From contig JAICJI010000019.1 of the NCBI GenBank assembly GCA_025928515.1, forward strand, positions 1 to 37,145: a DNA stretch of 37,145 nucleotides, given 5' to 3'. Made by a program: the position numbers and the translations under genes. This document shows, piece by piece, positions 16,905-25,085 of this stretch. The stretch comes from Thermoleophilia bacterium. GTDB taxonomy: Bacteria; Actinomycetota; Thermoleophilia; Gaiellales; Gaiellaceae. How positions within the stretch are numbered: the stretch's first letter is position 1; each line of letters begins with the position of its first letter. The notes below the pieces were generated by a model, which worked only from the letters and a program-made list of their open reading frames with translations, made no database searches and was not told where the DNA came from.

Positions 16905-16920
16905 AAGGAAAGACGTGGCC

Positions 16921-17823
16921 CTATGCCTCGGCCCGGGGAGCGCTGGCGGCGCGCACGGCGGTTTCGTACACCGGGTCCGGCGTGAAGCGCTCTAGCTCGT
17001 CGGAGAGGACGTCGCTCGGCGCCGGTGGGTCGCCCGGAGGCAGTGGCACCGACTCTCCGTCGAGCGCGACGGCCTCCAATCGCTCCGCCGGATCGTGCTC
17101 GAGCGCGATCTCGTCCCGCCCGAGCCGCGAGCGCAGCCAGCCGCACAACAGCCATGCCTGCGCGGCGGTGCCGCGCACGCGAACGGTCCGCACGTCGGCG
17201 ATCCCCGGCCACAACGTTGCGAGATGCGAGCGCCAGCGTGAGGTCCGCGCCCAGGCGATGTCCGAGGCCGCGCAGCGCGAGAAGAGCTCCGCGAGCTGCT
17301 GGTAGGCGTCCGGAACGTCGTCCCACTCGGTCGAGTCGACGATCAGCCGGTCCGTTACGCCGACGAGCTGCTCGAGCTCGGGCGCGCCCCACGGCGGCTC
17401 GCCGCGCCACCGCAAGAAAACCGGCAAGTCCGAGATCAACAGCGGCTCGACGATGCTTGCCGGCGCTCCGGCCAGCGCGCCGCGCAGCGTGAGCTCGACC
17501 ACCTCGGTCACGAGACCACGATCCGTGTCCGGCACCTGCCACCGCTGCACCTCGGCCTGCGCGTCGATCCGGTTGTCCGCTGCGTCCGGCTCGGGGAAGA
17601 GCAGGATCGTCCGCGACGGGTGCAGCTCGGCCATGCCCTCGAGCGCCGCGCGCGCCGGCCCGACCCACGCGGCCGGCACCCATGCCAGGTGCGTCATCAC
17701 CGACGTGCGCATGCTCGCCGCCTCGGCCGCCGCCTGTGCCCGCAGCCGCGCCAAAGCCGTATCGACATCGGCGAGGCAGACATCCTCGCCGAACCACGTC
17801 AGGTCGTTCAGTGCCGTCGCCAC
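16921..17823 (-). CDS. opcA: Glucose-6-phosphate dehydrogenase assembly protein OpcA
   Basis: 300 residues from GTG 17823 (MATALNDLTWFGEDV). It resembles actinobacterial/cyanobacterial OpcA, the allosteric assembly factor of G6PDH: mixed alpha/beta with SRTILLFPEP (about 72-81), ISDLPVFLRWRGEPP (about 134-148) and VDSTEW (about 171-176). It overlaps the zwf 3' end by 16 bp as the last gene of the minus-strand pentose phosphate operon, which supports the call. The longer in-frame reading to 18294 lies over zwf and lacks family features. Confidence 0.9.
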   Translation of the reverse strand: MATALNDLTWFGEDVCLADVDTALARLRAQAAAEAASMRTSVMTHLAWVPAAWVGPARAALEGMAELHPSRTILLFPEPDAADNRIDAQAEVQRWQVPDTDRGLVTEVVELTLRGALAGAPASIVEPLLISDLPVFLRWRGEPPWGAPELEQLVGVTDRLIVDSTEWDDVPDAYQQLAELFSRCAASDIAWARTSRWRSHLATLWPGIADVRTVRVRGTAAQAWLLCGWLRSRLGRDEIALEHDPAERLEAVALDGESVPLPPGDPPAPSDVLSDELERFTPDPVYETAVRAASAPRAEA

Positions 17824-19310
17824 GCCCGCCCGTCCCGTTGCAGGAGTTCGTCGGCGCTCGGCGGGCCCCACGACCCGGCGGGATAGTTCGGGAACGCCGG
17901 CTGGTCGCGCTGCCACGCGGCGACGATCGAGTCGACGAGCAGCCACTGCTCCTCGACCTCGTCCGCGCGCGTGAACAGCGTCGAGTCGCCGAGCATCGTG
18001 TCGAGGATGAGGCGCTCGTACGCCTCCGGCATCCCGGTGCGGAAGGCGCCGCCGTAAAGGAAGTCCATGTGAACCGTTCGGATCGTCATTCCCTGTCCCG
18101 GCACCTTCGCGCCGATCGCGAGCGAGACGCCTTCGTCCGGCTGCACGTGGACGACGAGCACGTTCGGCCGCAGGCCCTCCGACGCGGTCTCCTCGAACGG
18201 CGGGTGCGGAGCCGCCTTGAACTGGATCGCGATCGTCGTCTCGTGCCGCGCGAGCCGCTTGCCCATGCGTACGTAGAAGGGCGTGTCCGCCCACCGCCAG
18301 TTGTCGACGTAGAGCTTTGCGGACACGTACGTCTCGGTCATCGAGTCCGCCGCGACACCCGCCTCCTCGCGATAGGCGGCGACCTCCTCACCCTCGACGA
18401 AGCCGCGCCCGTACTGACCTCGTACGACCGACTTCGGCCCCGGCGTGTGCAGTGCGCGCAGCACCTTGACCTTCTCGTTGTGCACCGAGTCGGAGGTGAA
18501 ATCGATCGGCGGCTCCATCGCGGTGAGCGCGAGCAGCTGGAGGAGGTGGTTCTGGAAGATGTCGCGGATCGCGCCGGCGTGCTCGTAGTAGCCGGCCCGC
18601 GCCTCGATGCCGATCGACTCGGCGACGGTGATCTGGACGTGGTCGACGAACTGGCGGTTCCAGATCGGCTCGAAGATCCCATTCGCGAAGCGAAGGGCGA
18701 GCATGTTCTGCACAGTCTCTTTGCCGAGGTAGTGGTCGATCCGGAAGATCTCGTCCTCGCGGAAGTACTCGAGGAGCGTCGCCGTCAGCTGCTTCGCGGA
18801 TTCGAGGTCGTGGCCGAACGGCTTCTCGACGACCAGCCGCGTCCAGCCCGCGCTGTCGCGCCGCTTGCCGAGCGCTTCGACGATGGTCGGGAAGGCGGGC
18901 GGCGGTACCGCGAGGTAGAAGACGCGGTTGCCGCCGAGCTGTTCCTTCTCGTCGAGCTCCGCGAGCAGGTCGTGCAACTTGTCCTCGCCGCCCGCGTCGG
19001 CGAAGTCGGTCGAGATGTAATGGAGCATCGGGGCGAGCTCGTCCCAGGTCTCCTGCCGGAACGGGTCGCGTGCGTGCTGCTTCACCGCGGTCTCCATGTC
19101 CTTGCGGAAGGAGTCGTCGTCGGTGTCGCCGGTGCGCGCGACACCGACGATCGCGAACTGCGGGGGCAGCAGCCGGCGGACGGCGAGCGCGTAGAGCGCG
19201 GGCATGATCTTCTTGTGCGTCAGGTCGCCGGACGCGCCGAAGATGACGAGCGCGCAGGGGTCGGGCGTCCGCCTCAGGGCGAGGCCCTCGGCGAGCGGGT
19301 TCTCCGTCAC
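17808..19310 (-). CDS. zwf: Glucose-6-phosphate 1-dehydrogenase
   Basis: 500 residues. It oxidises glucose-6-phosphate to 6-phosphogluconolactone with NADP+, the entry step of the oxidative pentose phosphate pathway. Coenzyme motif VIFGASGDLTHKK (22-34), VEKPFG (161-166), active-site RIDHYLGKE (190-198, His193), and a later FQNHLLQLLAL segment. Start GTG 19310 overlaps the gnd TGA by 4 bp (GTGA); the apparent extension to 19805 runs over gnd and was rejected. It is coupled downstream to opcA. Confidence 0.96.
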   Translation of the reverse strand: MTENPLAEGLALRRTPDPCALVIFGASGDLTHKKIMPALYALAVRRLLPPQFAIVGVARTGDTDDDSFRKDMETAVKQHARDPFRQETWDELAPMLHYISTDFADAGGEDKLHDLLAELDEKEQLGGNRVFYLAVPPPAFPTIVEALGKRRDSAGWTRLVVEKPFGHDLESAKQLTATLLEYFREDEIFRIDHYLGKETVQNMLALRFANGIFEPIWNRQFVDHVQITVAESIGIEARAGYYEHAGAIRDIFQNHLLQLLALTAMEPPIDFTSDSVHNEKVKVLRALHTPGPKSVVRGQYGRGFVEGEEVAAYREEAGVAADSMTETYVSAKLYVDNWRWADTPFYVRMGKRLARHETTIAIQFKAAPHPPFEETASEGLRPNVLVVHVQPDEGVSLAIGAKVPGQGMTIRTVHMDFLYGGAFRTGMPEAYERLILDTMLGDSTLFTRADEVEEQWLLVDSIVAAWQRDQPAFPNYPAGSWGPPSADELLQRDGRAWRRH

Positions 19311-20299
19311 TGCTCCGGGCTCTTCTCGAGGTGTCCGCCGAAGCCCTTGCGCATCGCCGACAGCACGCGGTTGCCCCAGTCGGCCTCGCCGCGCGAGGCG
19401 AAGCGGTCGAACAGGGAAGCGGCGAGCACCGGCGTCGGGACGCCCTCCTCGACCGCGGCCTGCACCGTCCAGCGGCCCTCGCCCGAGTCGCTCACGCGAC
19501 CCGCATACTCGTCGAGCTCGGGCGTCTCGTGCAGCGCTTCCGCCGTCAGGTCGAGGAGCCACGACGCGATCACGGAGCCGCGCCGCCAGACCTCGGTGAT
19601 CGCCGAGACGTCCAGCTCGTACTTGTAGAGGTCGGGATCGCGCAGCGGCGTGGTCTCGGCGTCGGTCTCCTGTGCGTGCAGCCCGATGTTCGCGTGCTTG
19701 AGGACGTTCAGGCCTTCGGCGTACGCCTGCATGAGGCCGTACTCGATGCCGTTGTGCACCATCTTCACGAAGTGCCCCGCGCCCGGCGGGCCGCAGTGGA
19801 GCCAACCCTGCTCCTCGGGCGCCGGCTCACCGTCGCGGCCCGGGGTGCGGACTGCGGCGTCGACTCCGGGCGCGAGCGTCTCCAGCACCGGCACGAGGCG
19901 GCCGACGGCTTCGTCGTCGCCGCCGACCATGAGGCAGTAGCCGCGCTCCCTGCCCCAGACGCCACCGCTCACCCCGACGTCCACGTAGTGGATCTTCTGA
20001 CCGCTGAGCTCGCGCGAGCGGCGAAGGTCGTCGACGTAGTACGAGTTGCCCCCGTCGATGATCGTGTCGCCCTCTGCGAGATGGGGTGCGAGGTCGTCGA
20101 GCACGGCGTCGACGATCCCGGCCGGCACCATCAGCCAGACGGACCGCGGAGCGTCGAGCTGTTGCACGAGCTCCTCGAGCGAGCCCGCCGTCCGCGAGTC
20201 CACCTTGGGGTCGAACGTCTTGACGTCGTGCCCGGCCGCGCGCAGGCGCTCGGTCATGTTCGAGCCCATCCGGCCGAGGCCGACCATTCCCAGCTGCAT
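19307..20299 (-). CDS. gnd: 6-phosphogluconate dehydrogenase (decarboxylating), short type
   Basis: 330 residues, the short monofunctional form rather than the roughly 470-residue enteric type. N-terminal Rossmann motif GMVGLGRMGSNM (4-15), IIDGGNSYYVDD (about 94-105), GVSGGVWGRERGYCLMVGG (about 118-136) and the catalytic GAGHFVKMVHNGIEYG (about 174-189). Asp at the end of the second strand (VKTFD) hints at NAD+ preference, an inference to test. It sits 2 bp after pgi and overlaps zwf by 4 bp, giving ribulose-5-phosphate for rpiB and tkt. Confidence 0.93.
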   Translation of the reverse strand: MQLGMVGLGRMGSNMTERLRAAGHDVKTFDPKVDSRTAGSLEELVQQLDAPRSVWLMVPAGIVDAVLDDLAPHLAEGDTIIDGGNSYYVDDLRRSRELSGQKIHYVDVGVSGGVWGRERGYCLMVGGDDEAVGRLVPVLETLAPGVDAAVRTPGRDGEPAPEEQGWLHCGPPGAGHFVKMVHNGIEYGLMQAYAEGLNVLKHANIGLHAQETDAETTPLRDPDLYKYELDVSAITEVWRRGSVIASWLLDLTAEALHETPELDEYAGRVSDSGEGRWTVQAAVEEGVPTPVLAASLFDRFASRGEADWGNRVLSAMRKGFGGHLEKSPEQ

Positions 20300-20301
20300 C
20301 G

Positions 20302-21651
20302 CTACAGATCCTCCAATCTGACTCTGGCCACGCGCCGGCCGCGCTCTTTCAGCGTCTCGAAGTCGCCCATCGCCTGGGCCCGGATCAACCGGCGGAAGCC
20401 GAACGGCTTGCCCGGGATCGGGAGCTCGTCACCCTGGTCGTCGATCACCTGGAGGAAGAGCCCGGTGTTCGGGCCGCCCTTGTGGAGCTGGCCCGTCGAG
20501 TGCATGTACCGCGGCCCGTAGCCGTGCGTCACGACACAGCCCGTCTCGCGGTGGAGCCGATCGACGAGGGGGCCGAGGTCGGCGTCAGGATCGACGAACG
20601 CCTGCACGCAGACGTAGTCGCCGTCCTTCGCCTGCGCGAGCAGCTCCTCGATCGAGCCCTCCGGCTCGAGCTCCGGTTCCTGGCCCGTCGCGAGGACTTC
20701 GTTCGTCTTGTCCTTCGCGACCTGGACGTCGGGCTGGTCGAAGGGGTTGATCTCGAGGTACGCGCCGGCGACGGCGATCGCGAACTCCCAGCGGAAGAAC
20801 TCCGACCCGAGCGCATACGGATCGGGCAGCTCGGCTTCGGCCGCCTGTCTGTCGGCGCCCTCCGGCGACTCGCCCGGAGCGGGGACGAGGCCCTTTCCGT
20901 GCTTGCCCGTCGACTCCGCGATCAGCTGCTCGGCCCAGAGCCCGAAGTCGCCGGGAGCCTCTCCGATACAGATCTTGTCGCGACCCTCGCGCCAGCCCTC
21001 GCCGAAGCGGCTCCCGAGCTCGTAGCCGGGATTGCCTTCGTCCGAGCGGCACGCCTCGCGCATCTCCCGCGTGTGCTCGAGCAGCTTCGACGCGTCGACG
21101 CCCATGAGCACGGCGGGCACGATCCCGAACGGCGAGAGCGCGGAGTAGCGGCCGCCGATCGACGGCTCACCTGCGAAGACGGCGCGGAAGCCGCGCTCGC
21201 GCGCGAGGCGCTCGAGCTCGGAGCCCGAATCGGTGATCGCAGCGAACAGCTGCGCGTGCTTCCCGCTCTGCTCCCAGAAGTAATCCGTGTGGGAGCGCGT
21301 CTCGAGCGTCGAGCCCGACTTCGAGGACGAGACGAAGAGCGTCCGCTCGAGGTCGAGCTTCGCCTCGAGCCTGCGGATCGCCTTCGGATGCGTCGTGTCG
21401 AGAACGTGGAGCCAGTCGACGCCGAAGCTGCGGCGCAGCACCTCGGGCGCGAGCGACGAGCCGCCCATCCCGCACAGGACAACGGCGTCGACCTCGTCGT
21501 GGATCGATTCGGCGACGCGGCGGATCTTGTCCAGCTGCTCCTGGATGTGGAGCGGCTCGTCGAGCCAGCCGAGCCAGTGCGCCTCGTCGGCTCCGGTCCA
21601 GACCGTTGCATCGCGCTCCCAGATCCCTTCGATCAGGCCTCTGCGGTTCAC
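20302..21651 (-). CDS. pgi: Glucose-6-phosphate isomerase
   Basis: 449 residues from GTG 21651. SIS-domain enzyme: VLCGMGGSSLAPEV (about 58-71), SSSKSGSTLETR (about 108-119), catalytic-Glu segment QLIAESTGKHGKGLVP, and INPFDQPDVQVAKD. It belongs to the group found alone or fused to transaldolase; the C-terminal part (GYGPRYMHSTGQLHKGGPNT) is typical of that group. Here transaldolase is a separate gene 2 bp upstream, so the bifunctional Tal-Pgi is split or never fused. It links the pentose phosphate cluster to glycolysis. Confidence 0.92.
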   Translation of the reverse strand: MNRRGLIEGIWERDATVWTGADEAHWLGWLDEPLHIQEQLDKIRRVAESIHDEVDAVVLCGMGGSSLAPEVLRRSFGVDWLHVLDTTHPKAIRRLEAKLDLERTLFVSSSKSGSTLETRSHTDYFWEQSGKHAQLFAAITDSGSELERLARERGFRAVFAGEPSIGGRYSALSPFGIVPAVLMGVDASKLLEHTREMREACRSDEGNPGYELGSRFGEGWREGRDKICIGEAPGDFGLWAEQLIAESTGKHGKGLVPAPGESPEGADRQAAEAELPDPYALGSEFFRWEFAIAVAGAYLEINPFDQPDVQVAKDKTNEVLATGQEPELEPEGSIEELLAQAKDGDYVCVQAFVDPDADLGPLVDRLHRETGCVVTHGYGPRYMHSTGQLHKGGPNTGLFLQVIDDQGDELPIPGKPFGFRRLIRAQAMGDFETLKERGRRVARVRLEDL

Positions 21652-21653
21652 CG

Positions 21654-22766
21654 CTACGCGGCCACGGCCTCGCGCTTCGCCTTCACGCCGTCGAGCAGCT
21701 CGGCGAACGAGTCGGAGAACTTCTGCACGCCCTCGCGCTCGAGGGTCGCCACGACGTCGTCGTAGTCGACGCCGGCCGCCGGCAGCTGCTCGTGCAGCAG
21801 TGCCTTGGCCTCATCGAGGTCCATCTCGACGGTGTCGCCGTGCACCTCGCCGTGATCCTGGAAGGCCTGGATCGTCTCCTCCGGCATCGTGTTCACCGTG
21901 TGCGGGCCGATCAGCTCCTCGACGTAGAGGACGTCGCGGTACTCGGGGTTCTTCGTGGACGTGGAAGCCCATAGGCAGCGCTGCGGCAGCGCGCCCTTCG
22001 CCTCGAGGGCGTCCCAGCGCGCGCCGCTGAACACCTGCTTGTAGTGCTGATACGCGATCCGCGCGTTCGCGATCGCGAGCTTGCCGCGGAGCGCGAGCGC
22101 CTCCTCCGAGCCGATCGCCTCGAGCCGCTTGTCGGCCTCGGTGTCGACGCGTGAGACGAAGAAGCTGGCGACCGACCGCACCTTCGACGCGTCTCCGCCG
22201 CCTTCGACGAACCGCTCGAGGCCGCGGACGTACGCCTCCATGGACTCCTTGTGCATCTTCAGCGAGAAGAGGAGCGTGACGTTGATGCTGCGGCCGGCGG
22301 CTATGCAGTCCTCGATCGCCTTCAGGCCCGGCTCGGTGCCCGGGATCTTCACGTAGAGGTTCGGCCGGTCGATCCACTCGTGCAGGCGGATCGCCTCGTC
22401 GTAGGTCGCCTTCGTGTCGTAGGCGAGAGTCGGGTCGACCTCGATCGAGACGTAGCCGTCCTGCGCGTTGCGCTCGTGCACGGGCGCGAGCAGATCGAGC
22501 GCGTTCTCGACGTCCCGCACCGCGAGGTGCAGGAAGATCTCCTTCGCGTCCTGCTCGTGCTCGAGCAGCTCCTTGATCTGCGCGTCGTACGCGTTGCCCT
22601 GCGAGATCGCCTTCTGGAAGATGGTCGGGTTCGACGTCACACCGACGACGGCGTCCTCCTCCATCATTCGCTTCAGCTCGCCCGTCTCGAGCAGGGCGCG
22701 CGACAGGTAGTCGATCCAGACCGACTGCCCGCGCGCGCTCAGCTCGTGGAGTCTCGATTCAGCCAT
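21654..22766 (-). CDS. tal: Transaldolase
   Basis: 370 residues, the longer actinobacterial/cyanobacterial type. It moves a dihydroxyacetone unit between pentose phosphate intermediates. GVTSNPTIFQKAI (42-54) is the N-terminal signature, and the Schiff-base Lys140 lies in LYVKIPGTEPGLKA. SINVTLLFS and KNPEYRDVLYVEELIG are further family blocks. It overlaps rpiB by 8 bp upstream and is 2 bp from pgi. Confidence 0.95.
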   Translation of the reverse strand: MAESRLHELSARGQSVWIDYLSRALLETGELKRMMEEDAVVGVTSNPTIFQKAISQGNAYDAQIKELLEHEQDAKEIFLHLAVRDVENALDLLAPVHERNAQDGYVSIEVDPTLAYDTKATYDEAIRLHEWIDRPNLYVKIPGTEPGLKAIEDCIAAGRSINVTLLFSLKMHKESMEAYVRGLERFVEGGGDASKVRSVASFFVSRVDTEADKRLEAIGSEEALALRGKLAIANARIAYQHYKQVFSGARWDALEAKGALPQRCLWASTSTKNPEYRDVLYVEELIGPHTVNTMPEETIQAFQDHGEVHGDTVEMDLDEAKALLHEQLPAAGVDYDDVVATLEREGVQKFSDSFAELLDGVKAKREAVAA

Positions 22767-23217
22767 CCCTCATCCCTTCTTCCATCCGTCGGATCTTCTC
22801 CAGTCTGGCGACGTAACGCTCTCCTCCGTCGAACCGTGCCGCGAGAAACGTGCGCACGAGGTCGGCGGCGAGGCTCGGCCCCACGACCTCCGAGCCGAGG
22901 CAGAGGACATTCATGTCGTCGTGCTCGACTCCCTGGTGCGCGGAGTAGACGTCATGACAGATGGCTGCCCGGATCCCGGCGATCTTGCACGCGGCAACGG
23001 CAGCTCCCACGCCGGAGCCGCAGACGAGAACTCCGCGCTCCGCCTGCCCGTCCTTCAGGGACGCGCCGAGCTCGGCCGCCTTGTCCGGGTAGTCGATCCG
23101 CACCGCGTCGGTGTCCGTGCCGAGATCGACGACCTCGTGACCGCCCTCCTGCAATGTTTCGAGGACCGTGTCCCGGAGATGGACGCCGCGATGGTCGAAG
23201 GCAACGGCGACGTTCAC
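22759..23217 (-). CDS. rpiB: Ribose-5-phosphate isomerase B
   Basis: 152 residues, GTG start. Family motifs: AFDHRG (6-11; the common form is DHAG), VLVCGSGVGAAVAACK with the catalytic Cys66, and HDVYSAHQGVEHDDMNVLCLG. It is the first gene of the rpiB-tal-pgi-gnd-zwf-opcA operon and divergent from tkt with 38 bp between start codons, so the operon promoter must lie in that gap or inside tkt. Related LacAB isomerases are similar, but the context favours RpiB. Confidence 0.88.
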   Translation of the reverse strand: MNVAVAFDHRGVHLRDTVLETLQEGGHEVVDLGTDTDAVRIDYPDKAAELGASLKDGQAERGVLVCGSGVGAAVAACKIAGIRAAICHDVYSAHQGVEHDDMNVLCLGSEVVGPSLAADLVRTFLAARFDGGERYVARLEKIRRMEEGMRDG

Positions 23218-23255
23218 GCAGCGGACCGTACCCTCTCCGGCCGTAGAATCGAGCC

Positions 23256-25085
23256 ATGAACGACGTCGAGCTCTGGCGCGAGCTGGGACAGCAGCTCCGG
23301 GTCGACGGGATCCGCCCCGCGGCGAAGGCGGGCTCCGGCCATCCCACCTCGGCCATGTCCGCCGCCGACCTGATGGCCGTGCTCATGGCGAAGTACCTGC
23401 GCTACGACTTCGAGAACCCGCACGACCCGCACAACGACCGGCTCGTCTTCTCGAAGGGCCACGCGTCGACCCTCATGTACGCGATGTTCCGCGCCGCCGG
23501 CGCGATCTCGGAGGACGAGCTGCTCTCGTACCGGCAGTTCGACTCGATCTTCGAGGGCCACCCGACGCCGCGGATCCCGTGGGTCGACGTCGCCACCGGC
23601 TCGCTCGGCCAGGGCTTGCCCTATGCGGTCGGCATGGCGCTGGCGGGCAAGAAGCTCGACCGGCTGCCGTTCCGCGTCTGGACGCTCTGCGGCGACAGCG
23701 AGATCGCCGAGGGCTCGCAGTGGGAGGCGCTTGAGCACGCGGCGCACTTCGAGCTCGACAACCTCGTCGCCATCATCGACGTCAACCGGCTCGGCCAGCG
23801 CGGCGAGACGATGCACGGCTGGGACCTCGACTCCTACTCCGCGCGTGCCCGCGCGTTCGGCTGTCACACGATCGAGATCGACGGCCACGACGTCGAGGCG
23901 ATCGACCGCGCCTACGCCGAGGCGATCGACACCGCGGGCCAACCTGTCGTGATCGTGGCGAAGACGATCAAGGGCAAGGGCGATCCCGACGTCGAGGACA
24001 AGAACGGCTTCCACGGCAAGGCGCTCGACCACCCCGACGAGGTGATCGCCACGCTCGGCGGCGTCCGCAACCTGAAGATCGACGTGGCGAAGCCGGAGAC
24101 GGGCGCGGCGAAGCACGAGTTCGAGGGCGGGACGCTCGAGCTGCCGCGCTACGAGCTCGGGGCCGAGGTGGCGACGCGGAAGGCGTACGGCGACGCGCTC
24201 GCGGCGCTCGGCAAGGCGCGCGGCGATGTCGTCGCGCTCGACGGCGAGGTCTCGAACTCGACCTATGCCGAGGAGTTCCGCGACGCGATTCCCGACCGCT
24301 ATTTCGAGATGTACATCGCCGAACAGCAGATGGTCGCGACTGCGGTCGGGATGCAGGTGCTCGGCTGGCGGCCGTTCGCCTCGACCTTCGCAGCCTTCCT
24401 CTCGCGAGCTTACGACTTCATTCGCATGTCCGCGATCAGCCGCGCGAGCTACTGCCTCTGCGGTTCCCATGCCGGCGTCTCGATCGGCGAGGACGGGCCG
24501 TCGCAGATGGCGCTCGAGGACATCGCCTCGCTGCGCGCAGTGCATGGCTCGACCGTGCTCCATCCGTGCGACGCCAACCAGACCGCGAAGCTGATGGAGA
24601 AGATGGTCGACACCGAGGGGATCGTCTATCTGCGCACGTTGCGCCCGGCCACGCCGGTCGTCTACGACGCGGACGAGCAGTTCGAGATCGGCGGCTCGCG
24701 GACGCTGCGGGAGGGCGACGACGTCGCGCTCGTCGGCGCGGGGATCACCGTCCACGAGGCGCTGAAGGCAGCGGAGACGCTCGCGCAGGACGGAATCGAG
24801 GCGCGCGTGATCGACCTCTACTCGATCAAGCCGCTCGACGCCGAGACGTTGCGTTCGCTGACCTGCCCGATCGTGACCGTCGAGGATCACTGGGCGGAAG
24901 GTGGGCTCGGCGAGGCTGTGCTGGGCGCGCTGGGGGATTCCGACGACCGCCCGCCGGTCGTCCGGCTCGCGGTGCACGAGATGCCGCACTCCGGCAAACC
25001 GGCGGAGCTGCTCGCCGAGGCGGGCATCGACGCGGACGGCATCGTGGCCGCCGCTCGGAAGGTCGCTCAGGTCAAGGCGTCGTAG
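23256..25085 (+). CDS. tkt: Transketolase
   Basis: 609 residues; ThDP-dependent transfer of two-carbon units. It resembles the shorter animal-type transketolase more than the 660-residue enteric one. ThDP/Mg motif LCGDSEIAEGSQWEAL (about 147-162) with downstream IIDVNRLGQ. N-terminal AGSGHPTSAMSAADLM (about 25-40), pyrimidine-domain GVSIGEDGPSQMALED (about 408-423) and EQQMVATAVGMQ (about 356-367). It is divergent from rpiB, and its 3' end overlaps the convergent FGGY kinase by 19 bp. Confidence 0.95.
   Translation: MNDVELWRELGQQLRVDGIRPAAKAGSGHPTSAMSAADLMAVLMAKYLRYDFENPHDPHNDRLVFSKGHASTLMYAMFRAAGAISEDELLSYRQFDSIFEGHPTPRIPWVDVATGSLGQGLPYAVGMALAGKKLDRLPFRVWTLCGDSEIAEGSQWEALEHAAHFELDNLVAIIDVNRLGQRGETMHGWDLDSYSARARAFGCHTIEIDGHDVEAIDRAYAEAIDTAGQPVVIVAKTIKGKGDPDVEDKNGFHGKALDHPDEVIATLGGVRNLKIDVAKPETGAAKHEFEGGTLELPRYELGAEVATRKAYGDALAALGKARGDVVALDGEVSNSTYAEEFRDAIPDRYFEMYIAEQQMVATAVGMQVLGWRPFASTFAAFLSRAYDFIRMSAISRASYCLCGSHAGVSIGEDGPSQMALEDIASLRAVHGSTVLHPCDANQTAKLMEKMVDTEGIVYLRTLRPATPVVYDADEQFEIGGSRTLREGDDVALVGAGITVHEALKAAETLAQDGIEARVIDLYSIKPLDAETLRSLTCPIVTVEDHWAEGGLGEAVLGALGDSDDRPPVVRLAVHEMPHSGKPAELLAEAGIDADGIVAAARKVAQVKAS

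Larger units (their letters stand above)
16487..16910. mobile_element. Putative 424-bp cassette: 24-bp perfect inverted repeats around a 104-aa gene
   Basis: Bases 16487-16510 and 16887-16910 are exact reverse complements over 24 bp, each containing one 15-bp palindrome (B1, B2). Between them lie the 104-aa minus-strand gene and a plausible promoter. Terminal inverted repeats plus one gene of less biased codon use suggest a minimal mobile unit. However, no target-site duplication is obvious and the product is too small to be a known transposase. The alternative is that B1 and B2 are independent 3'-end elements. Confidence 0.38.
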
